Positions 33,124 through 41,149 of a stretch of DNA of 60,681 bases are shown here, one piece after another. Position numbers and translations under genes: made by a program. The DNA lies in NCBI GenBank assembly GCA_001464865.1, contig LNEG01000004.1, positions 1-60,681 on the forward strand, in the 5' to 3' direction. The notes below the pieces were generated by a model that was given only the letters and a program-made list of their open reading frames with translations, made no database searches and was not told where the DNA came from. The DNA is from Burkholderiales bacterium Ga0074133. GTDB lineage: Bacteria; Pseudomonadota; Gammaproteobacteria; Burkholderiales; Burkholderiaceae_C. Position 1 is the stretch's first letter; the number at the start of each line of letters is the position of its first letter.

Positions 33124-33660
33124 ATGAAGCCCCTGATAGCTCTTGCAGCCTGTGTCGCCATCACTTTTAGTCAAGGCGTCATTGCTCAGACGGTGGAAGA
33201 ATACTTTGATGAGTTGAAGGCTGCGGGCTACACGCTGTACCAGACCATTTCCTTCGCGAAAACCAAGCAAAAAAAGGCGCTTTCGGCGCTGCACAAGGGC
33301 GAAGGCGACAAGAACCCACTGATGTTTGTCGCAGAGATCGTCATGGCCAAAGAAGGCGCGAGCCTCTACTTTAGTGAGTTCGGACCCTGCGTACAAAGCA
33401 CGCAGAAGGACAGACTTGACGAACGCATCATCATTGTCAGCAACCAGAAGATTGAGGCCTATTACTTGTGCGGCATTGGAAGTGGCGATAGAACCACCAA
33501 CGCGGTCTACATCGTCAAGTCGCCCGCTGGCCAGGCTTTTGTGAATCGAGAGTTTGAGGAAAACGAGTACGTATATGTGCGTCTGAACAAGTTGCCCGTA
33601 CCTTTCAGCACAGAGGGCTACAGGCGCGCCATGACGGAATCGGGCGGAAAGGCGCTCTGA
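33124..33660 (+). CDS. Exported hypothetical protein, 178 aa
   Basis: Start at MKPLIALAACVAITFSQGVI, a signal peptide cleaved near AQTVE; a longer frame upstream lacks a ribosome-binding site. The mature protein is a compact alpha/beta domain with two cysteines (GPCVQS and YLCGIG). No family recognised. It converges with the next gene with only 2 bp between stops and lies within the array on the opposite strand. Confidence 0.8.
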   Translation: MKPLIALAACVAITFSQGVIAQTVEEYFDELKAAGYTLYQTISFAKTKQKKALSALHKGEGDKNPLMFVAEIVMAKEGASLYFSEFGPCVQSTQKDRLDERIIIVSNQKIEAYYLCGIGSGDRTTNAVYIVKSPAGQAFVNREFEENEYVYVRLNKLPVPFSTEGYRRAMTESGGKAL

Positions 33661-33662
33661 GA

Positions 33663-34361
33663 TCAGTTGGAGTTCACGCCCTGGAGTCCATCCAGAGATT
33701 TGAACTCCGCCATAGCCTCCATCTCGATGTCGACTGAGCCAACCCCGCGCTTGCGGGCCTCGGTCAGGCAATCGTAGGCTTCCCGCCACCGAATCTCTGT
33801 GTAGACCTCATCACCGTACTTGGCCATCATCCCCTTGAGGAAGATGGCGGGGGCGTAGTCTCGATCGGTGATCAGGTATTCCAGGAGCTTTTTGGTCGCC
33901 TTCCGGTCGGTCATCACCTCGCCGAAATCGGGTGCGTAGTAGTTGCCGTGCCAGTGCAAGATGGCGGCAGCAAGGACTGCCTCGCTCGACATGCGTTTTT
34001 CGGCATCCTCGGGCAGATACAGGTAGGGGCGCCTGCCCAGCTCTTCGGCGCCCATGTATGTGGTCGAAAACTGCGAGCGAGTGAGCTTGCCAGATGCGAT
34101 GGGATCCAGCACGAAATGTGCGTGGCGCCGAAGGATCGTACGCATGATGCCCTTCATGCGGTCATAGAGCTGGCGGTAGCGCATCTCCTTGTCGTACACC
34201 GAGGTAACGAGGATCTTTCTCTTGAGCTCGGCGTAAGAGAAAAGGAGGTCATGCGGATTCATCGCAGTGATGTCCTGCACGTGGTTGCGGTGCATGCCTG
34301 AAATGAAGTACCAGGCAGCGCCTCCAAGGGCGGCAATGATCAGGAGGGTGGTCACGAGCAC
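33663..34361 (-). CDS. Membrane-anchored protein with Sel1-like helical region, 232 aa
   Basis: GTG start. An N-terminal membrane anchor (about residues 2-21) is followed by helical pairs. One, AILHWHGNYYAPDFGEVMTD and KKLLEYLITDRDYAPAIFLK, has the spacing of Sel1-like (TPR-type) repeats. It lies in the array direction, 27 bp downstream of member 15, and could be cotranscribed with it. It lacks the ankyrin-like motif and basic tail. Confidence 0.78.
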   Translation of the reverse strand: MLVTTLLIIAALGGAAWYFISGMHRNHVQDITAMNPHDLLFSYAELKRKILVTSVYDKEMRYRQLYDRMKGIMRTILRRHAHFVLDPIASGKLTRSQFSTTYMGAEELGRRPYLYLPEDAEKRMSSEAVLAAAILHWHGNYYAPDFGEVMTDRKATKKLLEYLITDRDYAPAIFLKGMMAKYGDEVYTEIRWREAYDCLTEARKRGVGSVDIEMEAMAEFKSLDGLQGVNSN

Positions 34362-34388
34362 GAGCTTACTCGACCCGTACCCCAGGCA

Positions 34389-35141
34389 CTACAGGCGCGC
34401 GCCGCGGCGACTGGAGGGAGCCGCATCGATTGGGGCCAGAGGACTGTGAGTTGAGATCACTTCAGCCATGTCGATGGCCAGTCGCCGGCGAACCCCCTCA
34501 TCGATCGCTATGCGCACGGAGTGTGTCGGGCTCCCATACAAAAGGTCAATGAAGGCGCTGAAGTCACCCGCGGCAACAGAAAACCGCTCGCCACCGCGGC
34601 CCATCGCGAACTCCTTTGCAGGCACGCACTCGCGGGAGGCGCCAAGCTCGAGCAGTGTGGTCACAGCAAGGCCGTTGGAGCCCATCATCGCCACCTCGAG
34701 GTAGGAAGCGGGGTTGAAGCCGGCCGTGTTGGGGATCTCCAGGTCGCTCAGGTCCAGGTAGCCGTGCCGGTGGTACGCCTGAAGCAGAACATCCAGATGA
34801 GGCGCCAGGGCTGTGGGCCACTGGAAGGCGACAAGGCCACAAAGGCGCCTTCTGACGACGTCAATGGAGCCCACCCCTTCGCTGGACATCTTGTCTTCCA
34901 GGATCGGGATGCCACGTTCGATGAGCGTGTGCAGTCGAGCAAAGCGAATGAGGGCGGCGTTCAGCAAATAGGGATTGAACCCGGGGGACGTGACGAACCC
35001 GTCGAAAACCTTCTCCAGGATGTTGGCGTGGACCACGCCCTGACGGCGGCGCGTCTTCTTCGCATCCGCGGCGATCTGCTCGCGCATGTCCGCACTGGCG
35101 GACGGGCCCAGCAGGGTCTCGATGTTGGCGATGTGATTCAT
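34389..35141 (-). CDS. Ankyrin-like array family protein, member 15
   Basis: 250 aa. Ankyrin-like repeat at about 144-174 (PASYLEVAMMGSNGLAVTTL, LELGASRECVP). Preceded by LLQAYHRHGYLDL, followed by VAAGDFSAFIDLLYG and IDEGVRRRLAIDMAEVI. Tail SSRRGARL. It is closely paralogous to member 16 from the first residues (NHIANIETLLGPSASADM versus TPIQNIESILGPVASAEM). Last in the five-gene run starting at member 19. Confidence 0.88.
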   Translation of the reverse strand: MNHIANIETLLGPSASADMREQIAADAKKTRRRQGVVHANILEKVFDGFVTSPGFNPYLLNAALIRFARLHTLIERGIPILEDKMSSEGVGSIDVVRRRLCGLVAFQWPTALAPHLDVLLQAYHRHGYLDLSDLEIPNTAGFNPASYLEVAMMGSNGLAVTTLLELGASRECVPAKEFAMGRGGERFSVAAGDFSAFIDLLYGSPTHSVRIAIDEGVRRRLAIDMAEVISTHSPLAPIDAAPSSRRGARL

Positions 35142-35153
35142 GGCTCCCGGGGT

Positions 35154-35885
35154 CTACAGGCGCGCGCGCCGCTGGACGTGCGCACCGGGTCTGGCCAGGG
35201 GCTCGATCTCGCGCCTGTCTTCGATGGCTGCGGTCATGTCGATGGCCAGGCGCCGGCGCACCCCTTCATCGATTGCGGCGCGCACCGGGTGCTGCAAGCG
35301 CCCGTGAAGTGCGTCAATGAATGCGTCAAAGTCTCCTGCGTTCCAACTGTTTTCGTGATCATGAGCAGGCACGCGTTCGCGCAAGGCACCCATCTCAAGC
35401 AGAGCAGTTACTGCATAAGGATTCGACCCCGTGATCGCCAGCTCAAGGTAGGAGGCGGGACCGGTTCCCGCTGAGTTGGGAATGTCCATGTCTGCCAAGT
35501 CCAGGTAGCCGTGGCGGTGGTACTCGCGCAGCGTCACTTCCATGTGAGGAGCCAGTTCCTCGGGCCAATTGAAGTTGATGAAGCCGCCCAGGCGCTCACG
35601 AACGATTTCTTGAGGATCGAGCGTGTCGCACTCAATGCGGTTCTCGACAATTGGCACACCTCGATCGATGAGAGCGTGCAGGCGTGCAATCTGGAAAAGA
35701 GCCACTTTCCGAAGGTGTTTGTCAGCAGGGGTGACATAGAACCCCGCGAAGAATTGACCAAGGAGCTGGGAGTGCAGGGCGCCCTGGCGCTGCAGTGGCT
35801 TCTCGGCGTCGGCCTCGATGAGTTCATGCATCTCCGCGCTGGCCACTGGGCCCAGGATGGACTCGATGTTTTGGATGGGGGTCAT
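35154..35885 (-). CDS. Ankyrin-like array family protein, member 16
   Basis: 243 aa. Ankyrin-like repeat PASYLELAITGSNPYAVTAL, LEMGALRERVP. Preceded by TLREYHRHGYLDL, followed by WNAGDFDAFIDALHG and the same IDEGVRRRLAIDM helix as members 3 and 15. Tail HVQRRARL. Tandem duplicate of member 15; the gap between them is 12 bp. Confidence 0.88.
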   Translation of the reverse strand: MTPIQNIESILGPVASAEMHELIEADAEKPLQRQGALHSQLLGQFFAGFYVTPADKHLRKVALFQIARLHALIDRGVPIVENRIECDTLDPQEIVRERLGGFINFNWPEELAPHMEVTLREYHRHGYLDLADMDIPNSAGTGPASYLELAITGSNPYAVTALLEMGALRERVPAHDHENSWNAGDFDAFIDALHGRLQHPVRAAIDEGVRRRLAIDMTAAIEDRREIEPLARPGAHVQRRARL

Positions 35886-35897
35886 GGGGATGAGGGG

Positions 35898-36659
35898 TCA
35901 GAGGCTGCGTCGGCGGCCAGTGGAAGACCTGGGCATCGGGGCTGGCACTTCTGACCCTGATTTCTGCTGAGCGATGTCGCGCAGCATGTGCCAAGAGCGG
36001 ACTGTGCTCAGCATCTCGGAGCCCTCATCGAACATGCACTCGAGGTAGCCGTTCACGTCCCCGGGCTGGATCACGACGTAGGCCGTGGTCCCATCTGGCA
36101 GCTTGCGAGACAGTCCGATCGACCGCGGCGGGACCGCAGCTTGGTCGATGCCCAGCTCCATCAGCGCCACAACGGCGCCGGGGCTGCTTCGGAGAATGGC
36201 TGTGTCGAGCAGGTTGCGCGGCTGACTCCCCTCCCTGCCGGTGGAGTGCAGGTCGTTGAGGCCAAAGCTGCCAGCGTTGGCGTAGTGGATCACCAGGCGC
36301 CTGACAAGGTCCACAGGAGCAACGTTGTGCAGGCAGCTGACCAGGTCGTGACCAATGTCGGTGACCTTCTGGGATTCACCATCCTCGTCGAGCCTCTCGA
36401 TCGCCACACCGCGGTCGACCATGTCGAGAACGAGCTGGAGGAAAGCGAGGCGGGTTTTCTCGGCCGGATCACGGAGCTGAAGCAGCGCATCGAGCAGGAA
36501 GCCGTGCAGGGCGGGCTCGTACTGGGTCTGGGGAATCGCGCCGGGGTCGAGCTTGAAATGGTCGTGGACGGTCGACCAGGCCTTATGTTTCCATTCGGGC
36601 ATGTCAGGCGGCAAGCAATTCGGTGCGGCACTCATCGTGATTTCAGTGGTTTCGGCCAT
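35898..36659 (-). CDS. Ankyrin-like array family protein, member 17
   Basis: 253 aa. Ankyrin-like repeat PRNLLDTAILRSSPGAVVAL, MELGIDQAAVP. Preceded by LVIHYANAGSFGL; the usual GY is replaced by GS. Then IQPGDVNGYLECMF and SWHMLRDIAQ. Tail TGRRRSL. The ATG is 4 bp after the stop of member 18, with GGCCTCTGA-type spacing, so coupling is likely. Confidence 0.87.
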   Translation of the reverse strand: MAETTEITMSAAPNCLPPDMPEWKHKAWSTVHDHFKLDPGAIPQTQYEPALHGFLLDALLQLRDPAEKTRLAFLQLVLDMVDRGVAIERLDEDGESQKVTDIGHDLVSCLHNVAPVDLVRRLVIHYANAGSFGLNDLHSTGREGSQPRNLLDTAILRSSPGAVVALMELGIDQAAVPPRSIGLSRKLPDGTTAYVVIQPGDVNGYLECMFDEGSEMLSTVRSWHMLRDIAQQKSGSEVPAPMPRSSTGRRRSL

Positions 36660-36663
36660 GAGT

Positions 36664-37425
36664 TCAGAGGCCGAGGCGGCGGTGGGCGGCTGTGGTGGAC
36701 GGGAGAACGCCCTCCGCGGCCGCGTTGATCGCTTCAGCAGAGATGGGTACCGGCGCTAGTTGCACTTCACCGGGCTTCAGCGAGGATTCGTCAATGGCCA
36801 GGTGCATCAAAGCGCTTCGAACGAGGAGCGGAACTTCCGCGCCTGGCTCGTGGTAGGCCTCTGCGAATCCAATGCCATCGCCCTTTTTGATCTCGAGCAT
36901 CGCGCCCATGGCATGCTGGGTGCCGGATCGGATGCTCACATCCTTATGGGGCACCAGGCGTGGGTCACTGCCGGCTTCACAGAGGGTGCGCACAACCACT
37001 GGCGCGCAACGGACGATAGCGTGCTGCAGCACCGTTCCCGCCAGCATCCCCTGCTTGTCAGAAGTGGTCGACAGCTCGAATTCCGCGGCTGTGAGGCTGA
37101 TGTAACCGGCCTTGATGTACGCCTTGAGCAGAGTGCTCATCGCATCCTCTGTACCAGGCTTCCATTCGTTCAGGAAGAACTTCTGCATCGATGCAGAGGT
37201 GTGGTCGCGCGCGGTGGTCGGGTAGTGGATGGGGATCCGCCGATCGATCATGCCCAGCAGGCGTGGAACCATCCCATTGACCTCATCAACAGGGATGCCG
37301 TCCTTGAAGAGCTTGTAAAACATGCGGTGATGGGTTTCCGCTTGTACATACTCGCTGTGCTCTGCGTCTTGCGCAGATGTGACCCTGAGGTAGTGTGGCA
37401 CGACGGGTTTTGTAGTTCTTGCCAT
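36664..37425 (-). CDS. Ankyrin-like array family protein, member 18
   Basis: 253 aa. Ankyrin-like repeat GTVLQHAIVRCAPVVVRTLC, EAGSDPRLVP. Preceded by LLKAYIKAGYISL, followed by IKKGDGIGFAEAYH and SALMHLAIDE. The tail is AAHRRLGL. It resembles member 10 more than its neighbours, so array order does not follow similarity. Confidence 0.87.
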   Translation of the reverse strand: MARTTKPVVPHYLRVTSAQDAEHSEYVQAETHHRMFYKLFKDGIPVDEVNGMVPRLLGMIDRRIPIHYPTTARDHTSASMQKFFLNEWKPGTEDAMSTLLKAYIKAGYISLTAAEFELSTTSDKQGMLAGTVLQHAIVRCAPVVVRTLCEAGSDPRLVPHKDVSIRSGTQHAMGAMLEIKKGDGIGFAEAYHEPGAEVPLLVRSALMHLAIDESSLKPGEVQLAPVPISAEAINAAAEGVLPSTTAAHRRLGL

Positions 37426-37433
37426 GGGATCTC

Positions 37434-38222
37434 TCAGATGCCGGCGCGCCGGCGTGGCGCAGAAGAGATGGGGAGGTCCGCGAGAGTGAAATCACCTGCG
37501 GCGACGGCAGCTGGCGCCAGATCTGGATGCGTGATCTGATCGCGCATCCGGCGCTCCAGGACCATCCCCTTGATCTTGTTCTGACCCGCCACATCCAGGT
37601 TGACGAGCTCCGACAGGAACTGGATGAATTCATCCCAAGGATCCATGACCTCAGCATCGCAGCGGGGAAGGGGGTCGTGGCGCGTCTTGCGAGGAATCCG
37701 CTCCACATCAGCGCCCAGCTCAATGAGTGCCTCCGCGGCCGGCAAGTTGCCCATGCGGATGACCTGCTCAAGGAGCGGCATCTCCGGCTCCATGGGGCCG
37801 AAGGGTGAAATTGTGGCATTGGGGTTGAAGTAGCCAGATCGCCCGTACGCCAGCACCAGGCGTGTGACTGTGTCCGGGTACGAATCAAGAAGATCGTTTT
37901 CGCTGAACAGCGCCTCCAGCGCCCATTCGTTGACGGGAAGCTTGGTGTAAGCCCGTGCTCCGGGGTTCGGGTGGGGAATCAGAAGTTTTCTTGCGGCCAG
38001 GTGCTCCAGCGCCTCTGTGAGCATCGCAACGACCCGCGCAGGAGGAGGTGAATCTGGATCGCCCTGCTTCAGCGCAAGGAAAAGCGCTCCAAACAACTGT
38101 CCGTGCAGCTCAGCCTTGTCGGGCCACTGCCCCCCTTCTCCCAGCACGTCTTGGAGCCCTGGGATGTGGAAGCCATCCACTCGCTGAGCGCGAGAGGGGA
38201 GGCATGAGGAGAGGTGGGACAT
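37434..38222 (-). CDS. Ankyrin-like array family protein, member 19
   Basis: 262 aa, first gene of the array. Ankyrin-like repeat MPLLEQVIRMGNLPAAEALI, ELGADVERIP. Preceded by LVLAYGRSGYFNP. The AGDF element is degenerate (MDPWDEFIQFLSELV). Tail APRRRAGI. The recurrent promoter motif lies about 30-50 bp upstream. The N-terminal part has ELHGQLFGALFLAL, the 'LHxxLL' element common to the family. Confidence 0.88.
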   Translation of the reverse strand: MSHLSSCLPSRAQRVDGFHIPGLQDVLGEGGQWPDKAELHGQLFGALFLALKQGDPDSPPPARVVAMLTEALEHLAARKLLIPHPNPGARAYTKLPVNEWALEALFSENDLLDSYPDTVTRLVLAYGRSGYFNPNATISPFGPMEPEMPLLEQVIRMGNLPAAEALIELGADVERIPRKTRHDPLPRCDAEVMDPWDEFIQFLSELVNLDVAGQNKIKGMVLERRMRDQITHPDLAPAAVAAGDFTLADLPISSAPRRRAGI

Positions 38223-38242
38223 GTGCGCAACATTGTTCTGAT

Positions 38243-38272
38243 GATTATGTAAAGGATATCAGAAACGCACAA
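38243..38272 (-). promoter_or_regulatory. Recurrent promoter-like motif, copy 6 (array promoter)
   Basis: Minus strand GTTTCTGATATCCTTTACAT, the best match to the shared consensus, followed by AATCATC. It lies upstream of the first gene of the main ankyrin-like array, and no other promoter is needed for members 19 to 15, so it is the likely array promoter. Confidence 0.65.
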
Positions 38273-38346
38273 ATTTAAGCCCCTGGCAATGCTGCGCCGA
38301 CTCGTCCCGATCCCAAGGCGAGCTCAGAGTGCCGCGTGTTCACCGA

Positions 38347-39498
38347 TCAGGTCGGGAGGCAGTTTCTCTGAAGGATGGGGAGAAAGGTCTTCAACTGCAG
38401 GGTCGACAGTGTTCCCCGAAAGAAACTCCAAACCGGGTTGGACGTGTTGGCCGACCACTCAAGGGTAGAGCCATTCGCAATACGGAGCAACGTGGAACGT
38501 GGAACCCTCAAGGAGAGAATCACCTTGTCCTTGCCCCTCCCTTTGTTGACGCTGACTTGAACCAACGGAGCCTTGATGTTCTCGTTCAGGGATACATGAG
38601 AGAGCATGCGCGCCTCTTCTTCCACGGCTCCCGAGAAGTCCGAAACCACTGAAACCGCGATATCCAAAAAGAAAACGTCACCCTGACTGCTGCGGCAGTA
38701 GGTGAGAGCCATTTCCTCGTCTGCGTTCTGCTGCGGCTGAATCAGCCTGCCAACGAGCGAGGCACCATCAACCGTCTCAAGCGTCCAGGGTGCCGCCAGG
38801 GGCGCAACATCAGTGACCACACGGAGATCTTCGAGCGTCTTCCTGCTCATGGCCGGGATGTTGCCGCGGTCAGGCTGAAGGGCGGCGAGCGTGATCAGAC
38901 GCGCGTCGACACCCATTCGCATCACGTATTCGACCAGCAGTCCAGAGAGCACCTGAATGGCCATGGAGTCGGCCTCAGCCTGCTCTCGCAGCATCACATC
39001 ACTGCGCTTGCCGCCGATGTAGTGCTGGTGCACGCCGTATCGGGAGCCTTCTTCGACGCTGCGAATCTTCCCACCCAGGAGCGCGTAGGCGCACGATGAG
39101 TAGCAGAAGCCGGGTTTTTCTTCGAACCATGGCGTGGCCTTGCCGGCATCAACGTAGGGGGCAGAATCGCCCGCGATGACACTGCAGCCATGTTTGCGAA
39201 ACATCTCGCCCAGTCGCATGCCGCCCACCAGACTACCTCCTGGTGAATGGATTCGCACGCTGCTGCACCTGCCGCCACGGGTCGCACGGATGAAGGCCTC
39301 AAACCGGGCAGCCGTGTCCGGGGCGATCTCACCGCGAGCAGCGATCCAAGCGCACGAAGGGCAGTTTCCGCCTGATCCCTCCGACTCGAATGTCATTGGC
39401 CTTGGCGACTGCGCGTGTGCGACGCCGAATCCAGAAAGGGCTGGCAGCAGCATCAAAAGGAACGATGCCAGGAGGGTGTGCAAAAGGTTTCGTTTCAT
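38347..39498 (-). CDS. Exported ClpP-fold protease-like protein, 383 aa
   Basis: A signal peptide ends near VAHAQ (about residue 30). The ClpP-like region shows HSPGGSLVGGMRLGEMF (about 84-100), FCYSSCAYALLGG (nucleophile Ser135 by position) and YGVHQHY (His157), the same order as the paralogue at 11983-12984, with a CYSSCAY core in place of CLSACAL. The last 130 residues are beta-rich and of unknown family, replacing the LprI-like domain. Periplasmic peptidase activity is inference. Confidence 0.85.
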   Translation of the reverse strand: MKRNLLHTLLASFLLMLLPALSGFGVAHAQSPRPMTFESEGSGGNCPSCAWIAARGEIAPDTAARFEAFIRATRGGRCSSVRIHSPGGSLVGGMRLGEMFRKHGCSVIAGDSAPYVDAGKATPWFEEKPGFCYSSCAYALLGGKIRSVEEGSRYGVHQHYIGGKRSDVMLREQAEADSMAIQVLSGLLVEYVMRMGVDARLITLAALQPDRGNIPAMSRKTLEDLRVVTDVAPLAAPWTLETVDGASLVGRLIQPQQNADEEMALTYCRSSQGDVFFLDIAVSVVSDFSGAVEEEARMLSHVSLNENIKAPLVQVSVNKGRGKDKVILSLRVPRSTLLRIANGSTLEWSANTSNPVWSFFRGTLSTLQLKTFLPILQRNCLPT

Positions 39499-39609
39499 GC
39501 TCTGCGTCGTCGTTGAGGGTGGTGCCGGCCCGGGGTGTGGCGGCCGAGCGAATTTTCCGACATCCTTTGTCCAAGAGTGGACAATTCGTCCCGATATCAG
39601 AGATCACCG

Positions 39610-40176
39610 ATGAACTCACGCAAGCCTCACCATAAACCCGCCGGCTCTCCCATGCTCGTCAACCGAATCAGTGCGGATGACTTCGATGCAACAGTAAAGG
39701 CCACCGACTTCATCTATCTGGAGTTTTCAAAGCAGGAGGTCCTGGCCGGCCTGATCGGCACCGCTGTCGAGCGGTTGATGCTGCTCTCGGACAGCCGCGA
39801 GAACGTGGAGAAGTTCCGCGGCCGGGTGTCCTTCATCTTTGACGGCTACAGCGCCGATCCGCGGGAGATCTACGACGTCCCTGAGATCGTGAAATACCTG
39901 GACGCGATGACCAGCGCCTGGCCCTTTTGGTATCACTTCCTTGAGAAGGATGCGGAATCGGTTGGCATCCTCACCCTGGCACTCTCCGGCGCTCGCTCGG
40001 TGACGCAAAAAGGCGGGCTCACCAGTGCGAGCGTGGACCCTCGGCGCCTGCAGGCGACCATGATGCGGCTTTTCGATGGCATGAACGTCCTGCACGAAGG
40101 CATGGACCTCGATGAAAGTATCAACATGGCCATCACAGAAGAGGTGGTGCAAGCGATTGAGCGAGTGATGAGCTGA
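39610..40176 (+). CDS. Hypothetical protein, 188 aa
   Basis: Start at MNSRKPHHKP; MLVNRIS 42 bp later is possible. A soluble alpha/beta protein with FDATVKATDFIYLEFSKQEV, VSFIFDGYSADPREIYDVPE and a C-terminal helix. No family recognised. It is convergent with the XRE-GIY-YIG gene, with 57 bp between stops. Confidence 0.75.
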   Translation: MNSRKPHHKPAGSPMLVNRISADDFDATVKATDFIYLEFSKQEVLAGLIGTAVERLMLLSDSRENVEKFRGRVSFIFDGYSADPREIYDVPEIVKYLDAMTSAWPFWYHFLEKDAESVGILTLALSGARSVTQKGGLTSASVDPRRLQATMMRLFDGMNVLHEGMDLDESINMAITEEVVQAIERVMS

Positions 40177-40233
40177 CACCGCCTTCATCCGTTCTCGGAT
40201 GCGTAACCGAGGATCTAAGGGGGTGATACTGAC

Positions 40234-40983
40234 TCAAGCGCTATCCGCCAACTTCAAGCGTGTTTCGCGCTTTTGCTTGCGGACTTGCCGATCCGCCGTG
40301 AAACGCTCCATCCTGACATTCAGCAAGTTGTTCGGGAAGGCTCGCAACAGCAAAGACTCAACGTCGTCGATCATCGCGTCGTCCACTTGATAGGCGCTGA
40401 AGTAGGAGACCAACTGGTACAGGTATTGATTTGTGGACCTGGGCTGCAGGGAGCTTTGGTGGCTCGGCACAAAATGATCTGAGTCAACTGGATGCTTGAC
40501 CAGCATCACGTTTTGAACGTCTTTGCGTGATCGGTTAAACGCGTTGTTCATCTCTTGCCAGATACGGAGTTTCCTGGCTTTGCCGGCATACAGGGCGTCA
40601 CCCCGCGAATCGTAGAAGATGTATATGCCATGGGCGTTCTGTAACGCATCTTTGAGCCCCTGCATGTAGCCGCTGGCGCTTTTTCCGCCATCGAAAACAT
40701 CCCAGTATTCGCCGATGGCCGATCGTTTGTGGTTTGTGATCGGGAAGATCTCCACGATGGGGCGCACGGCACTCAGATGTGCGTTCGATACGGCAACCTG
40801 GTTGGCCTTGGTCAGAATATTGACCACTTGCGTTGGCGTCAGATCCTTGTCGCTTTTCTCCCATTTCGCAAGTGTTTGGCCCGTCATTCCCAGCTTCTTG
40901 GCAATGTCGCGCCTGGTGAGCGGGTGCTCTTCCTTCCCCTTCCACTTCGTCTTCAGTACTGAGATTAGTTCTTCGTATTTCAA
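40234..40983 (-). CDS. XRE-type HTH fused to a GIY-YIG nuclease-like domain
   Basis: 249 aa. Residues 5-60 form an XRE helix-turn-helix (LTRRDIAKKLGMTGQTLAKW). Residues 117-240 carry the GIY-YIG signature: GIYIFYD (119-125), LYAGKARKLR with Arg140 (131-140), and the Glu/Asn end VESLLLRAFPNNLLN. All expected active-site positions are filled, with YAG for YIG. Such fusions are unusual; a restriction-like or self-regulating nuclease role is inferred. Its promoter is the motif copy at 41105-41127. Confidence 0.85.
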   Translation of the reverse strand: MKYEELISVLKTKWKGKEEHPLTRRDIAKKLGMTGQTLAKWEKSDKDLTPTQVVNILTKANQVAVSNAHLSAVRPIVEIFPITNHKRSAIGEYWDVFDGGKSASGYMQGLKDALQNAHGIYIFYDSRGDALYAGKARKLRIWQEMNNAFNRSRKDVQNVMLVKHPVDSDHFVPSHQSSLQPRSTNQYLYQLVSYFSAYQVDDAMIDDVESLLLRAFPNNLLNVRMERFTADRQVRKQKRETRLKLADSA

Positions 40984-41104
40984 GGCTGCCCCCTTTGTTT
41001 CAGATCAATGCACTTTATCCAATGCGCGTCGATATTTGGAGAGGTGGTTTCCCCGAGGGTGTGAGCTATTGCGCACGAGATGCGTGCAGTTTCCCCATGC
41101 ATTG

Positions 41105-41127
41105 CGCATGAGATACACTAAACACTC
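41105..41127 (-). promoter_or_regulatory. Recurrent promoter-like motif, copy 7
   Basis: Minus strand AGTGTTTAGTGTATCTCATG, similar to the copy at 54934-54957 (GTGTTTCGTGTATCTTTTCT). It is directed at the XRE-GIY-YIG gene starting at 40983, about 120 bp downstream, and also lies 23 bp before the plus-strand gene at 41150. Confidence 0.5.
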
Positions 41128-41149
41128 GACTCCCAAACGCCGAGTAGCT

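Noticed and set aside
20737..38222. Integron cassette array
   Set aside because: Genes overlap or are separated by a few bases, leaving no room for attC sites, and no integrase is seen. Shared 3' ends code for the tail.
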